DNA from: Caballeronia megalochromosomata
GTDB lineage: Bacteria > Pseudomonadota > Gammaproteobacteria > Burkholderiales > Burkholderiaceae
Direction: 5' to 3'
NCBI GenBank assembly: GCA_001580565.1
Contig: LRBF01000170.1
Coordinates: forward strand, 40,423-104,422
DNA length: 64,000 nt
A program made the translations under genes and the position numbers. This document shows positions 53,877 through 62,166 of this stretch, piece by piece. Within the stretch, counting starts at the first letter, position 1; each line of letters starts with the position of its first letter. Under the pieces are notes generated by a model. That model worked only from the letters and a program-made list of their open reading frames with translations, did no database searches and had not been told where the DNA came from.

Positions 53877-53918
53877 GTTGATAGACAGTTATAGACACAT
53901 GAAAACCCGAATAGCAGG

Positions 53919-53938
53919 AACCCTTATCGATACGGGTT
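53919..53938. promoter_or_regulatory. 20-bp near-palindrome in LysR/Fe-ADH divergent region
   Basis: AACCC and GGGTT flank TATCGATA, giving a 20-bp dyad with one mismatched pair. It lies 43 bp before the Fe-alcohol dehydrogenase start and about 80 bp before the LysR start. This is a likely LysR operator by position. Confidence 0.55.
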
Positions 53939-54019
53939 AACGTTAGGCGTTGAGCTTTGCGCAATGCGGGTTTGATGCGGCAGTATAGGCAGCGGGCGAA
54001 ACGGCCGGAATTGACAATA

Positions 54020-55000
54020 ATGAATACGGATATAACTATTCCTCAAGTCACCGACATGACTCCTTCCCTCAACTCGATCATTTCCCGATTGCACCTGAAG
54101 CAGTTGCGTCTGCTCATCGCGCTGGCCGATCATGGCTCGCTGCTCAGCGCGTCCAGGCAGGTTTCGCTCACCCAGCCAGGCGCAAGCAAGGCGCTGCACG
54201 AAATCGAAACGACCTTCGGCACGGCGCTCTTCAACCGGACGAGCCGGGGACTCGAGCCGAACGACATCGGTCATTGCGTGATTCGCTATGCGCGGCTCAT
54301 TCATACCGATGTCGCGCATTTGCGGGAGGAAATCGTCGGCATCATGCGGGGACACGGCGGACGCGTGTCGGTGGGCGTCATCATGGGCGCGGTGCCGCGC
54401 GTGATCGAAGCGATTTCGTCGCTCGTCACGCGGCATCCGGAGATGTCGGTCGAGATCGTCGAGGATACGAGCGCCGCGTTGCTGAGCCTGATCGACGCCG
54501 GACGCCTCGATCTCGCCGTGTGCCGCACCACGATCAGCCAGACGCCCTTTCTCTACGACAGCGTCAATCTGCAGGAAGAGACGCTCGCGGTCATCGCCAA
54601 CCTGAGTCATCCGTTTCAAAATGCGCGCAAGTTGCGCCTGAAGGATCTCGCGGATGTGAGATGGGTCGTGTATCGCGCCAACATGCCGATGCGCATGCTG
54701 CTCGAACGCGAGTTTCGCGAAGCGGAGATACGCTTTCCGCGGCATCTCGTCGAAACCACGTCGGCGTTCGCCACGCTTTCCTTGTTGCAAAGCAATCCGA
54801 CTTTCGTCGCGCTCGTGTCGATCGATGTCGCCGAGTTCTTCACGCGGCATGGCATGACGGGGATGCTTCCGCTCAAGCTATCGTCGAAGAGCGAGCCCTA
54901 TGAACTGGTCACACGACGAAGCGCGCCGGTATCCGCGGGCGCGCGCCTCCTGATGGAAGAACTGCTCGCGCAACACGATGCAGCCGAAGACGTATCGTGA
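54020..55000 (+). CDS. LysR-family transcriptional regulator
   Basis: A 326-residue LysR regulator if started at ATG 54020; ATG 54056 (MTPSLNSIISRL) is equally plausible and gives the usual length. The helix-turn-helix is LKQLRLLIALADHGSLLSASRQ, then LTQPGASKALHEIETTFGTALFNRTSRG, followed by an effector domain beginning near GGRVSVGVIMGAV. It resembles GbpR/CbbR-like regulators of catabolic operons. It diverges from the seven-gene TRAP/CoA operon and is its likely activator. Confidence 0.88.
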   Translation: MNTDITIPQVTDMTPSLNSIISRLHLKQLRLLIALADHGSLLSASRQVSLTQPGASKALHEIETTFGTALFNRTSRGLEPNDIGHCVIRYARLIHTDVAHLREEIVGIMRGHGGRVSVGVIMGAVPRVIEAISSLVTRHPEMSVEIVEDTSAALLSLIDAGRLDLAVCRTTISQTPFLYDSVNLQEETLAVIANLSHPFQNARKLRLKDLADVRWVVYRANMPMRMLLEREFREAEIRFPRHLVETTSAFATLSLLQSNPTFVALVSIDVAEFFTRHGMTGMLPLKLSSKSEPYELVTRRSAPVSAGARLLMEELLAQHDAAEDVS

Positions 55001-55115
55001 GCCATGAGCGCGGGTTATAACCGTAGTCGCAACTCTCAGTATTCCGCCGGAAACGTCTTGTCTACACTCCGCCGCAGCCGAATCGAACGGCAAGAACATC
55101 AACGGAGACAGCTTC

Positions 55116-55697
55116 ATGGACGAGACTTATCTGCGCAGGCACTTCTTCAAGAACATCGCGGCGCTGTCGGCCGGCGCACTCGCGACATCCATCATCCCGA
55201 GCGGGGTGTCGGCGCAGGCACAGTCACCTGCGGAGTGCGAAGCGGGCGTGATTGCCGCGGGCGGCCCAGATGTGCAACGCAGATACATCAGGACGCCCAC
55301 GGGATATTTCATGGTGCTGCGCATGGGCGACAACGTCTTCGAGCATCTAACGCAATTCGCGCTCGCCGAGAACATTCCGGCCGCCAGCCTCACGGGCATC
55401 GGCTTCGGCCATCCGACCTTCGGCTTCTGGAACGCGGCGAAGAAGGACTTCGATGCGAAGACCTTCCGCAATGTCGAAATGGGCAGCCTGACGGGATCGG
55501 TCGCGTGGAAGGAAGGCAAGCCGTCGATCCATATGCACGGCATGGCGGGTGACAGCAACTTCAACGCTTACGGCGGCCATCTGCTAAATCTAGAAGTGGG
55601 CACCGGCTCGATGGAGATCACGCTGATCACGCATCAGAAGCGGCTCGAACGCGCGGTCGATCCGTGCATCGGCGCAAACGTCCTGGGCATCGGCTGA
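55116..55697 (+). CDS. exported DUF296/PPC-domain protein
   Basis: A 193-residue protein with a signal peptide (LRRHFFKNIAALSAG, cleavage probably after VSAQA at 35; the double arginine hints at Tat export). The mature part is a plants-and-prokaryotes-conserved (DUF296) domain: RYIRTPTGYFMVLRMGDNVFEHL (split), LTGIGFGHPTFGFW, and PSIHMHGMAGDSNFNAYGGHLL with the conserved metal-type histidines. Cytoplasmic PPC proteins are common; exported ones are less so. Its role is unknown. A ribosome site (aacggagac) precedes ATG 55116. Confidence 0.82.
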   Translation: MDETYLRRHFFKNIAALSAGALATSIIPSGVSAQAQSPAECEAGVIAAGGPDVQRRYIRTPTGYFMVLRMGDNVFEHLTQFALAENIPAASLTGIGFGHPTFGFWNAAKKDFDAKTFRNVEMGSLTGSVAWKEGKPSIHMHGMAGDSNFNAYGGHLLNLEVGTGSMEITLITHQKRLERAVDPCIGANVLGIG

Positions 55698-55701
55698 CGC
55701 T

Positions 55702-56616
55702 TTAGCGTCGACCTGTCAGCGCGAATTCCGTCGTCTTCACGGCTTCGGCAAGATAGTCGACGAACGATGCGATGCGCGCCGAGATCGCCGTGTTGCGATA
55801 GTAGACGGCGTTGATCGGTTGCCGCACTTCCTGCGTGTGACGGGCAAGAATCTGCACGAGCTTGCCCTCGCTCCGGTCGCGCAAGGTCATGAAGTCCGAC
55901 AGGCACACGATGCCCGCGCTTTCCAGCGCGAGATGCCGCAGCGTCTCGCCGCTCGATGAAGCGATGCTCGGCGTGATCCTGAACGGCTCGTTGTCGCGCC
56001 CCGCGAGCGGCCAGACATTGAGCGACTCCGGTTGAGTGAAGCCGAGCAGCGAGTGATTCGCGAGCTCGTCGACACGCTTCGGATGGCCGCGCATGTCGAG
56101 ATACCGCGGCGTCGCGAGCACGCGAATGCGGCTGCTGCCGATCGGGCGGCTGTGCAGCGTCGAATCCTTCAGCCTGCCGATGCGAATGGCGACATCGGTG
56201 CGGCGCTCCAGCAGATCGATCACGCCTTCGTTGCTGTTCAGTTCGAGCTCGACATGCGGATAGCGCTCCCGATATCCGGCGACGAGCGGCACGATCACAT
56301 GCAGCATGAACGGCGTCGCGGCATCGACGCGCAACAGTCCCGAAGGCCGTTCGCGGCGCGCGGCGATCTGTTCCTCGGCGCTCTCCACCGCGTCGATGAT
56401 CTCGCGCGCGTTCTGCAGAAAGCTCTTGCCTTCCTCCGTCAACTCCAGACGCCGCGTTGTTCTACGCAGCAACGTGGTCTGCAGCTTCTCTTCGAGCCGT
56501 CCGAGCGTGCGGCTCGCGCCTGAAACCGTCTGATCCAGTTGTTCTGCCGCCGCCGTGATGGAGCCGGTGTCGACTACCGTCGCGAAGGTCTGAAGCTCGT
56601 CGAGGGTGACTTTCAT
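55702..56616 (-). CDS. LysR-family regulator, YafC-like
   Basis: A 304-residue LysR regulator. The helix-turn-helix is ELQTFATVVDTGSITAAAEQL, then QTVSGASRTLGRLEEKLQTTLLRRTTRRLELT, and the effector domain begins near GLLRVDAATPFML. It is divergent from the dkgB homologue, the same arrangement as yafC-dkgB of E. coli. The start ATG 56616 fits the family; the upstream extension has no likeness. It probably controls the reductase gene in response to a reactive carbonyl. Confidence 0.87.
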   Translation of the reverse strand: MKVTLDELQTFATVVDTGSITAAAEQLDQTVSGASRTLGRLEEKLQTTLLRRTTRRLELTEEGKSFLQNAREIIDAVESAEEQIAARRERPSGLLRVDAATPFMLHVIVPLVAGYRERYPHVELELNSNEGVIDLLERRTDVAIRIGRLKDSTLHSRPIGSSRIRVLATPRYLDMRGHPKRVDELANHSLLGFTQPESLNVWPLAGRDNEPFRITPSIASSSGETLRHLALESAGIVCLSDFMTLRDRSEGKLVQILARHTQEVRQPINAVYYRNTAISARIASFVDYLAEAVKTTEFALTGRR

Positions 56617-56719
56617 CGTTGACTTTAATTCAAGAGTATTTCCTTTATAGCCCGGTTTTTGCGCAAGAGTAAAGCGGTCATACTGCGTTCGTCCATTACG
56701 CAACCGGAGAACACATTCC

Positions 56720-57526
56720 ATGAACCGGATTCCCGCTTTCGGCCTCGGCACGTTTCGCCTGAAAGATCAGGTCGTCATGGAGTCGGTGCGCAACGGCCTC
56801 GAACTCGGCTATGGCGCCATCGATACCGCGCAGATCTACGATAACGAAGCCGAAGTCGGCGAAGCGATCGCGGCGTCGGGCGTGCCCCGCTCCGATATCT
56901 TTCTGACGACGAAAATCTGGACCGAGAACGCATCGCGCCGCAAGCTCGTCCCGAGCCTGAAAGAGAGCCTGACGAAGCTGCGCGTCGATGAAGTGGATCT
57001 CACGCTGATCCACTGGCCCGCGCCGGACAAGGGCGTGCCGCTCGAAGAATTCATGAGCGCGCTCGCCGATGCGAAGGCGCAAGGCCTCACAAAGCAGATC
57101 GGCATCTCCAACTTCAACATCGCGTTGACGAAGCAGGCGATCGAGGTCGTCGGCCGTGAGAACATCGCGACCAATCAGATCGAACTGAGCCCGTATCTGC
57201 AAAACCGCACGCTAGTCGCGTTCCTGCGCGAACAGGGTATCCGCGTGACGTCGTACATGACGCTCGCCTACGGCAAGGTGCTGAAGGACCCGGTCATCGG
57301 CGAGATTGCGAAGCGGCATCACGCGACCCCGGCGCAAGTCGCGCTGGCCTGGGCGCTGCAACTCGGCTACGCGGTGATTCCCTCGTCGACGAAGCGCGAG
57401 AACCTCGCGAGCAATCTGCTCTCGCAGCAACTGAGGCTGAGCGCCGAAGACATGGCGCAGATTGCCGAACTCGACCGCAATGGCCGCGAAGTGAGCCCGG
57501 AAGGGCTTGCGCCCGTGTGGGATTGA
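56720..57526 (+). CDS. dkgB: aldo/keto reductase, 2,5-diketo-D-gluconate reductase B
   Basis: A 268-residue aldo/keto reductase. The sequence follows E. coli DkgB closely from [13 protein letters not shown] to [11 protein letters not shown]. Catalytic residues are Asp35, Tyr40 (DTAQIYDNE), Lys65 (TTKIW) and His98 (LIHWP); [10 protein letters not shown] binds NADPH. DkgB reduces 2,5-diketo-D-gluconate and methylglyoxal-like carbonyls with NADPH. It diverges from a LysR gene 103 bp away. Confidence 0.92.
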   Translation: MNRIPAFGLGTFRLKDQVVMESVRNGLELGYGAIDTAQIYDNEAEVGEAIAASGVPRSDIFLTTKIWTENASRRKLVPSLKESLTKLRVDEVDLTLIHWPAPDKGVPLEEFMSALADAKAQGLTKQIGISNFNIALTKQAIEVVGRENIATNQIELSPYLQNRTLVAFLREQGIRVTSYMTLAYGKVLKDPVIGEIAKRHHATPAQVALAWALQLGYAVIPSSTKRENLASNLLSQQLRLSAEDMAQIAELDRNGREVSPEGLAPVWD

Positions 57527-57700
57527 CGCTGCTTTGATGCGTTGCAACGAATCGCCGGGGACGAACGGCCGCCCTCGGCGAATAGGCGCTTTCAGCCAAA
57601 GCGTCGTCCGCATAAGACGCACGCCTTGCCGAGTCACCCGCAAGACACTAAGAAATACTGAGTGAGTACTTGCGGCGTCGCGAGGGAAGGAAGGTGCATC

Positions 57701-58900
57701 ATGAGCAAGAACATCGTTTTCTGCGCCGACGGAACATGGAACGGTCCGAACGCCGACCGCGACGACGATGGCGTTCCGGACACCACCAACGTATTCAAGG
57801 CGTTTCTTCTGCTATCCGGCGAGCCTGATCCCGCCTCGACGCTCCTCGCCTCCGAACAGGAGATCGCGGAGCCGGGTCCCGACGGACAAGTCGCCAAGTA
57901 TCTGCATGGCGTGGGCGATTCGCGCAACATCATCACGAAACTGGTCGGCGGGGCATTCGGCGACGGAATCATCGCGCGCATCGTGCGCGGTTATACCTTC
58001 GTATCGCGCAACTACCAGCCGGGCGACCACATCGTCCTGATGGGCTTCAGCCGTGGCGCGTACACGGCGCGCGCGCTCGGCGGCATGATCGCGAGCGTCG
58101 GCCTGCTCGACACGAGCCGCTATGACGTCAACGACAAGGCGCTTGCGTATCGCATGGGCATTCTCGCGTGGCGCAAGTATCGCGAGTCGAGACCGCCGGC
58201 TCAGGACAGCGGCGGCGGCCTGCAAGCGCTGCTCGCAAAGATCGTCAATTTCGAGCCGTCGCTCGCGCTCACGAAACTGCAGCCCGAAGACACGATGCCA
58301 GTCGATGAGATCCGGGCCATCGGTGTATGGGATACGGTAGGCGCGCTCGGCATTCCGCTCTATCTCGACGACGAGGACTCGACCGTCGATCTCTTCCGCT
58401 TCGCCGACACCGCCCTCAGCCCGACGGTGAAGTTCGGCGTTCATGCGATCAGCCTCGACGAGCAGCGAGGCGATTTCACGCCGACGCTCTGGGACACCCG
58501 CGAGGGCATCACGCAGGTGCTGTTCGCCGGCGCGCACGCCGATGTGGGAGGCGGTTATCCGAACAATGAATCGGGTCTTTCGGATATCGCCTGTGAATGG
58601 ATGTTGAACCGCCTGGCCGATCCCGCCATCGGCGTGCGTCTCAAGACGCAGCCGTGGTCGTTACAGCCGGATTTTCTCGGCGAGGCGCATTCCCCCTGGA
58701 CGCAACCGCCCTTCTCGATGCGCCCGTCCGGTCCGCGGGGCCCGTTCGCATTTCCGCAGGACATTGGCGCGCATGTTTCCGTCGCCCAGCGCCTGGGCCT
58801 CGTGACCGTCGCCGGCAGGACCGTGCCCGTTCCCAATCCTTATTCGCCCGCCGTTCTCGGGACGGCGTTCACCGCATGCACGACCTGGGTCACGTACTGA
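57701..58900 (+). CDS. DUF2235 (Tle1-like) alpha/beta-hydrolase
   Basis: A 399-residue protein of the DUF2235 family. It begins IVFCADGTWNG (5-15), carries the nucleophile elbow GFSRGAYTAR with Ser117, an acid in GVWDTVGALGIPLY, and a His in AGAHADVGGGYP, a complete Ser-Asp-His triad. The family includes type VI secretion phospholipases (Tle1), but no vgrG, PAAR or immunity gene is adjacent, so a housekeeping lipase or phospholipase is equally possible. The start ATG 57701 follows ggaaggaagg; the 13 codons upstream are not conserved. Confidence 0.85.
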   Translation: MSKNIVFCADGTWNGPNADRDDDGVPDTTNVFKAFLLLSGEPDPASTLLASEQEIAEPGPDGQVAKYLHGVGDSRNIITKLVGGAFGDGIIARIVRGYTFVSRNYQPGDHIVLMGFSRGAYTARALGGMIASVGLLDTSRYDVNDKALAYRMGILAWRKYRESRPPAQDSGGGLQALLAKIVNFEPSLALTKLQPEDTMPVDEIRAIGVWDTVGALGIPLYLDDEDSTVDLFRFADTALSPTVKFGVHAISLDEQRGDFTPTLWDTREGITQVLFAGAHADVGGGYPNNESGLSDIACEWMLNRLADPAIGVRLKTQPWSLQPDFLGEAHSPWTQPPFSMRPSGPRGPFAFPQDIGAHVSVAQRLGLVTVAGRTVPVPNPYSPAVLGTAFTACTTWVTY

Positions 58901-58920
58901 AAACAATCTGAAAACAATTC

Positions 58921-58947
58921 GGGCCCGGGACTTCCGTTCCCAGGCCC
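58921..58947. terminator. bidirectional hairpin terminator
   Basis: GGGCCCGGGA (58921-58930) and TCCCAGGCCC (58938-58947) pair with one mismatch around seven bases. It lies between the convergent DUF2235 and 54-residue genes; T-rich sequence follows on the minus strand. Confidence 0.65.
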
Positions 58948-58956
58948 GCTTTCCTA

Positions 58957-59121
58957 CTACCACTTCGCGCTCTTATGGCGATTGCGTCCGATCGCGTCCC
59001 ACAGCTTGCGCGCCTGCTTCTGCACCGACTTCGCGTGCTCCTCGTGGTGAGGCTCCGCTTCACCGGCATGAGCAGTCGTGGCCCCGCGTTTCGAGCGCTT
59101 GAACATTTCGGCGATTCTCAT
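58957..59121 (-). CDS. hypothetical 54-residue basic protein
   Basis: A small protein starting MRIAEMFKRSKRG, with a His/Glu-rich middle (EPHHEEHAKS) and a basic end (IGRNRHKSAKW). The ATG at 59121 is 5 bp after a very good ribosome site (aaaggaggt), which argues for real expression. I do not recognise the family. It lies downstream of aspA on the same strand, 71 bp away. Confidence 0.6.
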   Translation of the reverse strand: MRIAEMFKRSKRGATTAHAGEAEPHHEEHAKSVQKQARKLWDAIGRNRHKSAKW

Positions 59122-59192
59122 CGCAACCTCCTTTCGCGGCAAGCACACCGCAAAAATAGTCTACTCCGGCTGGCGCTTTGCGGCACGTCCTT

Positions 59193-60611
59193 TCAAGCCG
59201 CCGACGCCGTGCTTCTCGGCTGCGTCAGCATCGCCGGCTGCAGGATCTCATCGAGCTGCAACTGGCTCAGCAGCCCCTTTTCGATGACGATCTGCGCCAC
59301 GCTCTTGCCGGACGCGAGCGCTTCCTTCGCGACTTCCGTCGAGTGCGTATAGCCGATGTACGGATTGAGCGCCGTGACGATGCCGATCGAATTTTCGACG
59401 ATCGCGCGCAGGCGATCGCGATTCGCGGTGATGCCGTCGACACATTTCGAAGCGAGCGTGAGGCACCCCGCGCGCAGGTGGGCGACGCTCTTGAACAGGC
59501 TGTGCGCGATGATCGGTTCGAACGCGTTGAGCTGAAGCTGGCCTGCCTCGGCCGCGAAGCTCACGGTCACGTCATTGCCGATGACCTCGAACGCGATCTG
59601 GTTGACGACCTCCGGAATCACCGGATTCACCTTGCCCGGCATGATGCTCGACCCCGCCTGCACCGGCGGCAGGTTGATTTCGCCAAGCCCCGCGCGCGGC
59701 CCGCTCGAAAGCAGCCGGAGATCGTTGCAGGTCTTCGAGAGCTTGACCGCGACGCGCTTGAGCACGCCAGAAAGCTGCACGAACGCGCCGACATCCTGCG
59801 TGGCTTCGACCAGATTCGGCGATGTCGTGAGCGCGATGCCGGTCACGTCGCTAAGGTGCCGGCATGCGAGCTGCGCGTATTCCGGATGCGTGTTGATGCC
59901 CGTGCCGATCGCCGTTGCGCCGAGGTTGATCTCGCAGATCAGCCGCGCCGCTTCCCTGAGGCGCTCTTCGTCCTCGCCGAGCATCACCGCGAACGTGCTG
60001 AACTCCTGACCGAGCGTCATCGGCACGGCATCCTGAAGCTGGGTGCGGCCCATTTTGAGGTCGTTGCCGAACTCCAGCGCCTTGCGTTCGAACGACGCGC
60101 GCAGCACGCCCATCGCGTCGATCAACTGCATGATGCCCGCATACGTGGCGATCTTGAGCGCGGTCGGATAGACATCGTTGGTGCTCTGGCCGAGATTCAC
60201 GTCTTCGTTCGGATGCAGCACGCCGTATTCGCCGCGTTGATGCCCGAGATGTTCGAGCGCGAGATTGGCGATGACCTCGTTGGCGTTCATGTTGGTCGAC
60301 GTACCCGCGCCGCCCTGAATCACATCGACGACGAAATGCTCGTGCGCGGTGCCCGAGCGAACTTGCCTGCATGCCTGCACGATGGCCTGCATTTTCACAT
60401 CGTTCAGAAGGCCGAGGCCGTGATTCGCGAGCGCAGCCGCTTCCTTCACGCTCGCCAGCGCATTCACGAGATTCGGGTAAGCGGAGATCGGAATGCCCGT
60501 GATGGGGAAATTCTCCAGCGCGCGCAGCGTGTGCACGCCGTAGTAGGCGGTGGCGGGCACGGCGAGATCGCCGAGCAGGTCGTGTTCGATACGTTCGGTG
60601 GGTGCAAGCAT
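59193..60611 (-). CDS. aspA: aspartate ammonia-lyase
   Basis: A 472-residue member of the fumarase/aspartase superfamily. It has RIEHDLLGDLAVP and YYGVHTLRA at the N-terminus, GGAGTSTNMNANEVI, HPNEDVNLGQSTNDVYPTA, and the superfamily signature GSSIMPGKVNPV with the catalytic serine loop. The YYGVHTLRA and GTGINTHPEYA motifs favour aspartase over fumarase. It converts L-aspartate to fumarate and ammonia. The gene follows the racemase and transporter genes, so the operon can take in aspartate of either hand and feed it to the TCA cycle. Confidence 0.92.
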   Translation of the reverse strand: MLAPTERIEHDLLGDLAVPATAYYGVHTLRALENFPITGIPISAYPNLVNALASVKEAAALANHGLGLLNDVKMQAIVQACRQVRSGTAHEHFVVDVIQGGAGTSTNMNANEVIANLALEHLGHQRGEYGVLHPNEDVNLGQSTNDVYPTALKIATYAGIMQLIDAMGVLRASFERKALEFGNDLKMGRTQLQDAVPMTLGQEFSTFAVMLGEDEERLREAARLICEINLGATAIGTGINTHPEYAQLACRHLSDVTGIALTTSPNLVEATQDVGAFVQLSGVLKRVAVKLSKTCNDLRLLSSGPRAGLGEINLPPVQAGSSIMPGKVNPVIPEVVNQIAFEVIGNDVTVSFAAEAGQLQLNAFEPIIAHSLFKSVAHLRAGCLTLASKCVDGITANRDRLRAIVENSIGIVTALNPYIGYTHSTEVAKEALASGKSVAQIVIEKGLLSQLQLDEILQPAMLTQPRSTASAA

Positions 60612-60708
60612 GATTTCCTCTGAGGTTCTGAATGCGACAGGCGAACGAGTTCATCCGGCACACGTCGTGTGCGGGTTCTTCGCCGTGGATAAGTTGATGC
60701 GGTTTGGG

Positions 60709-62166
60709 TTACTGCGGCGGCTTCATCGCAAGGGCGACGCACTGCTTCGCGAGCACATCGGTCGGATCGACGACGCTCACGCGCGTGCCGTTCGCCCCGA
60801 CGACGTGCGCCTCGCGCAACAGAAGCGGCAGCTCCGTGCAGCCGAGAATGATGACCTCGACGCCATCGGCGATGAGCCCGTCGATTGCGGCGGCGATATC
60901 CTGCCGACATCGCCCGGTCGTGAATCCGGCCTTCACGCCTTCCTTGCCGTAGATCGCTTCCATCACGCGCGCCTGCAACGCGGGTTCAGGCACGACCTGT
61001 CGCAAGCCTTGCGATTCGAGCGCTTTCTCGTAGACGCCGCTCGCGAGCGTGCCGGACGTCGCGAGCACGCCCACCGAACGCAGCGACGGAAACGCTTCGC
61101 GCAGATGGCGCACCGTCGTCGTCAGCATGTTCACGATGGGGATGCCGAGATACGGCTGAATACGCTCGACGAACGCATGCGCCGTGTTGCACGGAATCGC
61201 GATGAGATCGGCCCCGCCCGTTTCGAGCTTCTTGCAGGTTGCATAGAGCGAGATGGTCGGATCGGGTCCGGCGCCGATCAGATTCTCCGTGCGGTCCGGA
61301 ATCTGCGGATTCTGCTCGACGAGCAGCTTGATATGGTCCTGATCGCGCGTCGCGGGCGTGGCGCGCACGATCTTGTGAATGAAATCGACGGTGGCCGCTG
61401 GCCCGACGCCGCCCACCACGCCGACCTTGAAGATCGTCTCGGGCGACTGGTACTGGCCCGACACGACATACTGCGCGTAAGCGAGATTCGAATCGACGAG
61501 CGGAACCCGCAATGCGCCGAGATCGTCGGCGACGAGCGCGATCTCCGTGAGCCCCGGCACAATGATGTTGGCGCCCTGCGCGATGAGATCCTCGCAGGCC
61601 GCGCGCAGCAATTCGACCGGACGGCCGCGCAGGTTGCCGCTCTTCACGCCGTTTGCGCCGTAGATGGCTTCGGTGACGAGATCGACGCCGGCGCTTGCGC
61701 GCGGATGGATCACGTCGAACTCGGGCTGCGCGAAATACTTCTCGAACAAGTGCTTGCGCCGCGTATGAGCGGACGCGAGCACGCCGACGCGTCGCACCGC
61801 CGGAAACTTTCTGCGCACATGACTGCGGACCGCTTCGATCATGTCGACGATCTGCAACGGCGAATTGGCCTTCAGCTCGTCGATGAAAGTGTGGCTCAGA
61901 AAGCACGGCAGGACGACCGTCGTGACACCGCGCTTCTCGAAGCTCTCGATCAGATCGAAGATGTAGAGCTTGCGCTGCGTCAGCGTCTCGCTGTCCGCGT
62001 CCGCGCTGCGAAACGGCTGCTGCTCGAAGATCGCGTCGAAGTGCTCGGCGTCGCGCGTGGCGGGCGTCGACTTGATCAGCTTGAAGAAGACGTCCGCGCT
62101 CGCGAGCGGACCGAGTCCGCCGACCACGCCGAACTTGCGAGCGAGCGCTGTGTCCCTGGCGTTCAT
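60709..62166 (-). CDS. tandem-duplicated aspartate/glutamate racemase
   Basis: A 485-residue protein made of two Asp/Glu racemase-like units: 1-245 and 246-485. Each has the GVVGGxGP start, an EAIYG segment and a cysteine/TE region. Single-unit racemases are about 230-250 residues and use two cysteines. The C-terminal unit has both (Cys326 in PCNTAH, Cys443 in GCTELP). The N-terminal unit has the first (Cys88 in PCFLSH) but Gly205 in the place of the second (VPGLTE). ATG 62166 overlaps the transporter stop by 4 bp (ATGA). It probably interconverts D- and L-aspartate for AspA. Confidence 0.88.
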   Translation of the reverse strand: MNARDTALARKFGVVGGLGPLASADVFFKLIKSTPATRDAEHFDAIFEQQPFRSADADSETLTQRKLYIFDLIESFEKRGVTTVVLPCFLSHTFIDELKANSPLQIVDMIEAVRSHVRRKFPAVRRVGVLASAHTRRKHLFEKYFAQPEFDVIHPRASAGVDLVTEAIYGANGVKSGNLRGRPVELLRAACEDLIAQGANIIVPGLTEIALVADDLGALRVPLVDSNLAYAQYVVSGQYQSPETIFKVGVVGGVGPAATVDFIHKIVRATPATRDQDHIKLLVEQNPQIPDRTENLIGAGPDPTISLYATCKKLETGGADLIAIPCNTAHAFVERIQPYLGIPIVNMLTTTVRHLREAFPSLRSVGVLATSGTLASGVYEKALESQGLRQVVPEPALQARVMEAIYGKEGVKAGFTTGRCRQDIAAAIDGLIADGVEVIILGCTELPLLLREAHVVGANGTRVSVVDPTDVLAKQCVALAMKPPQ

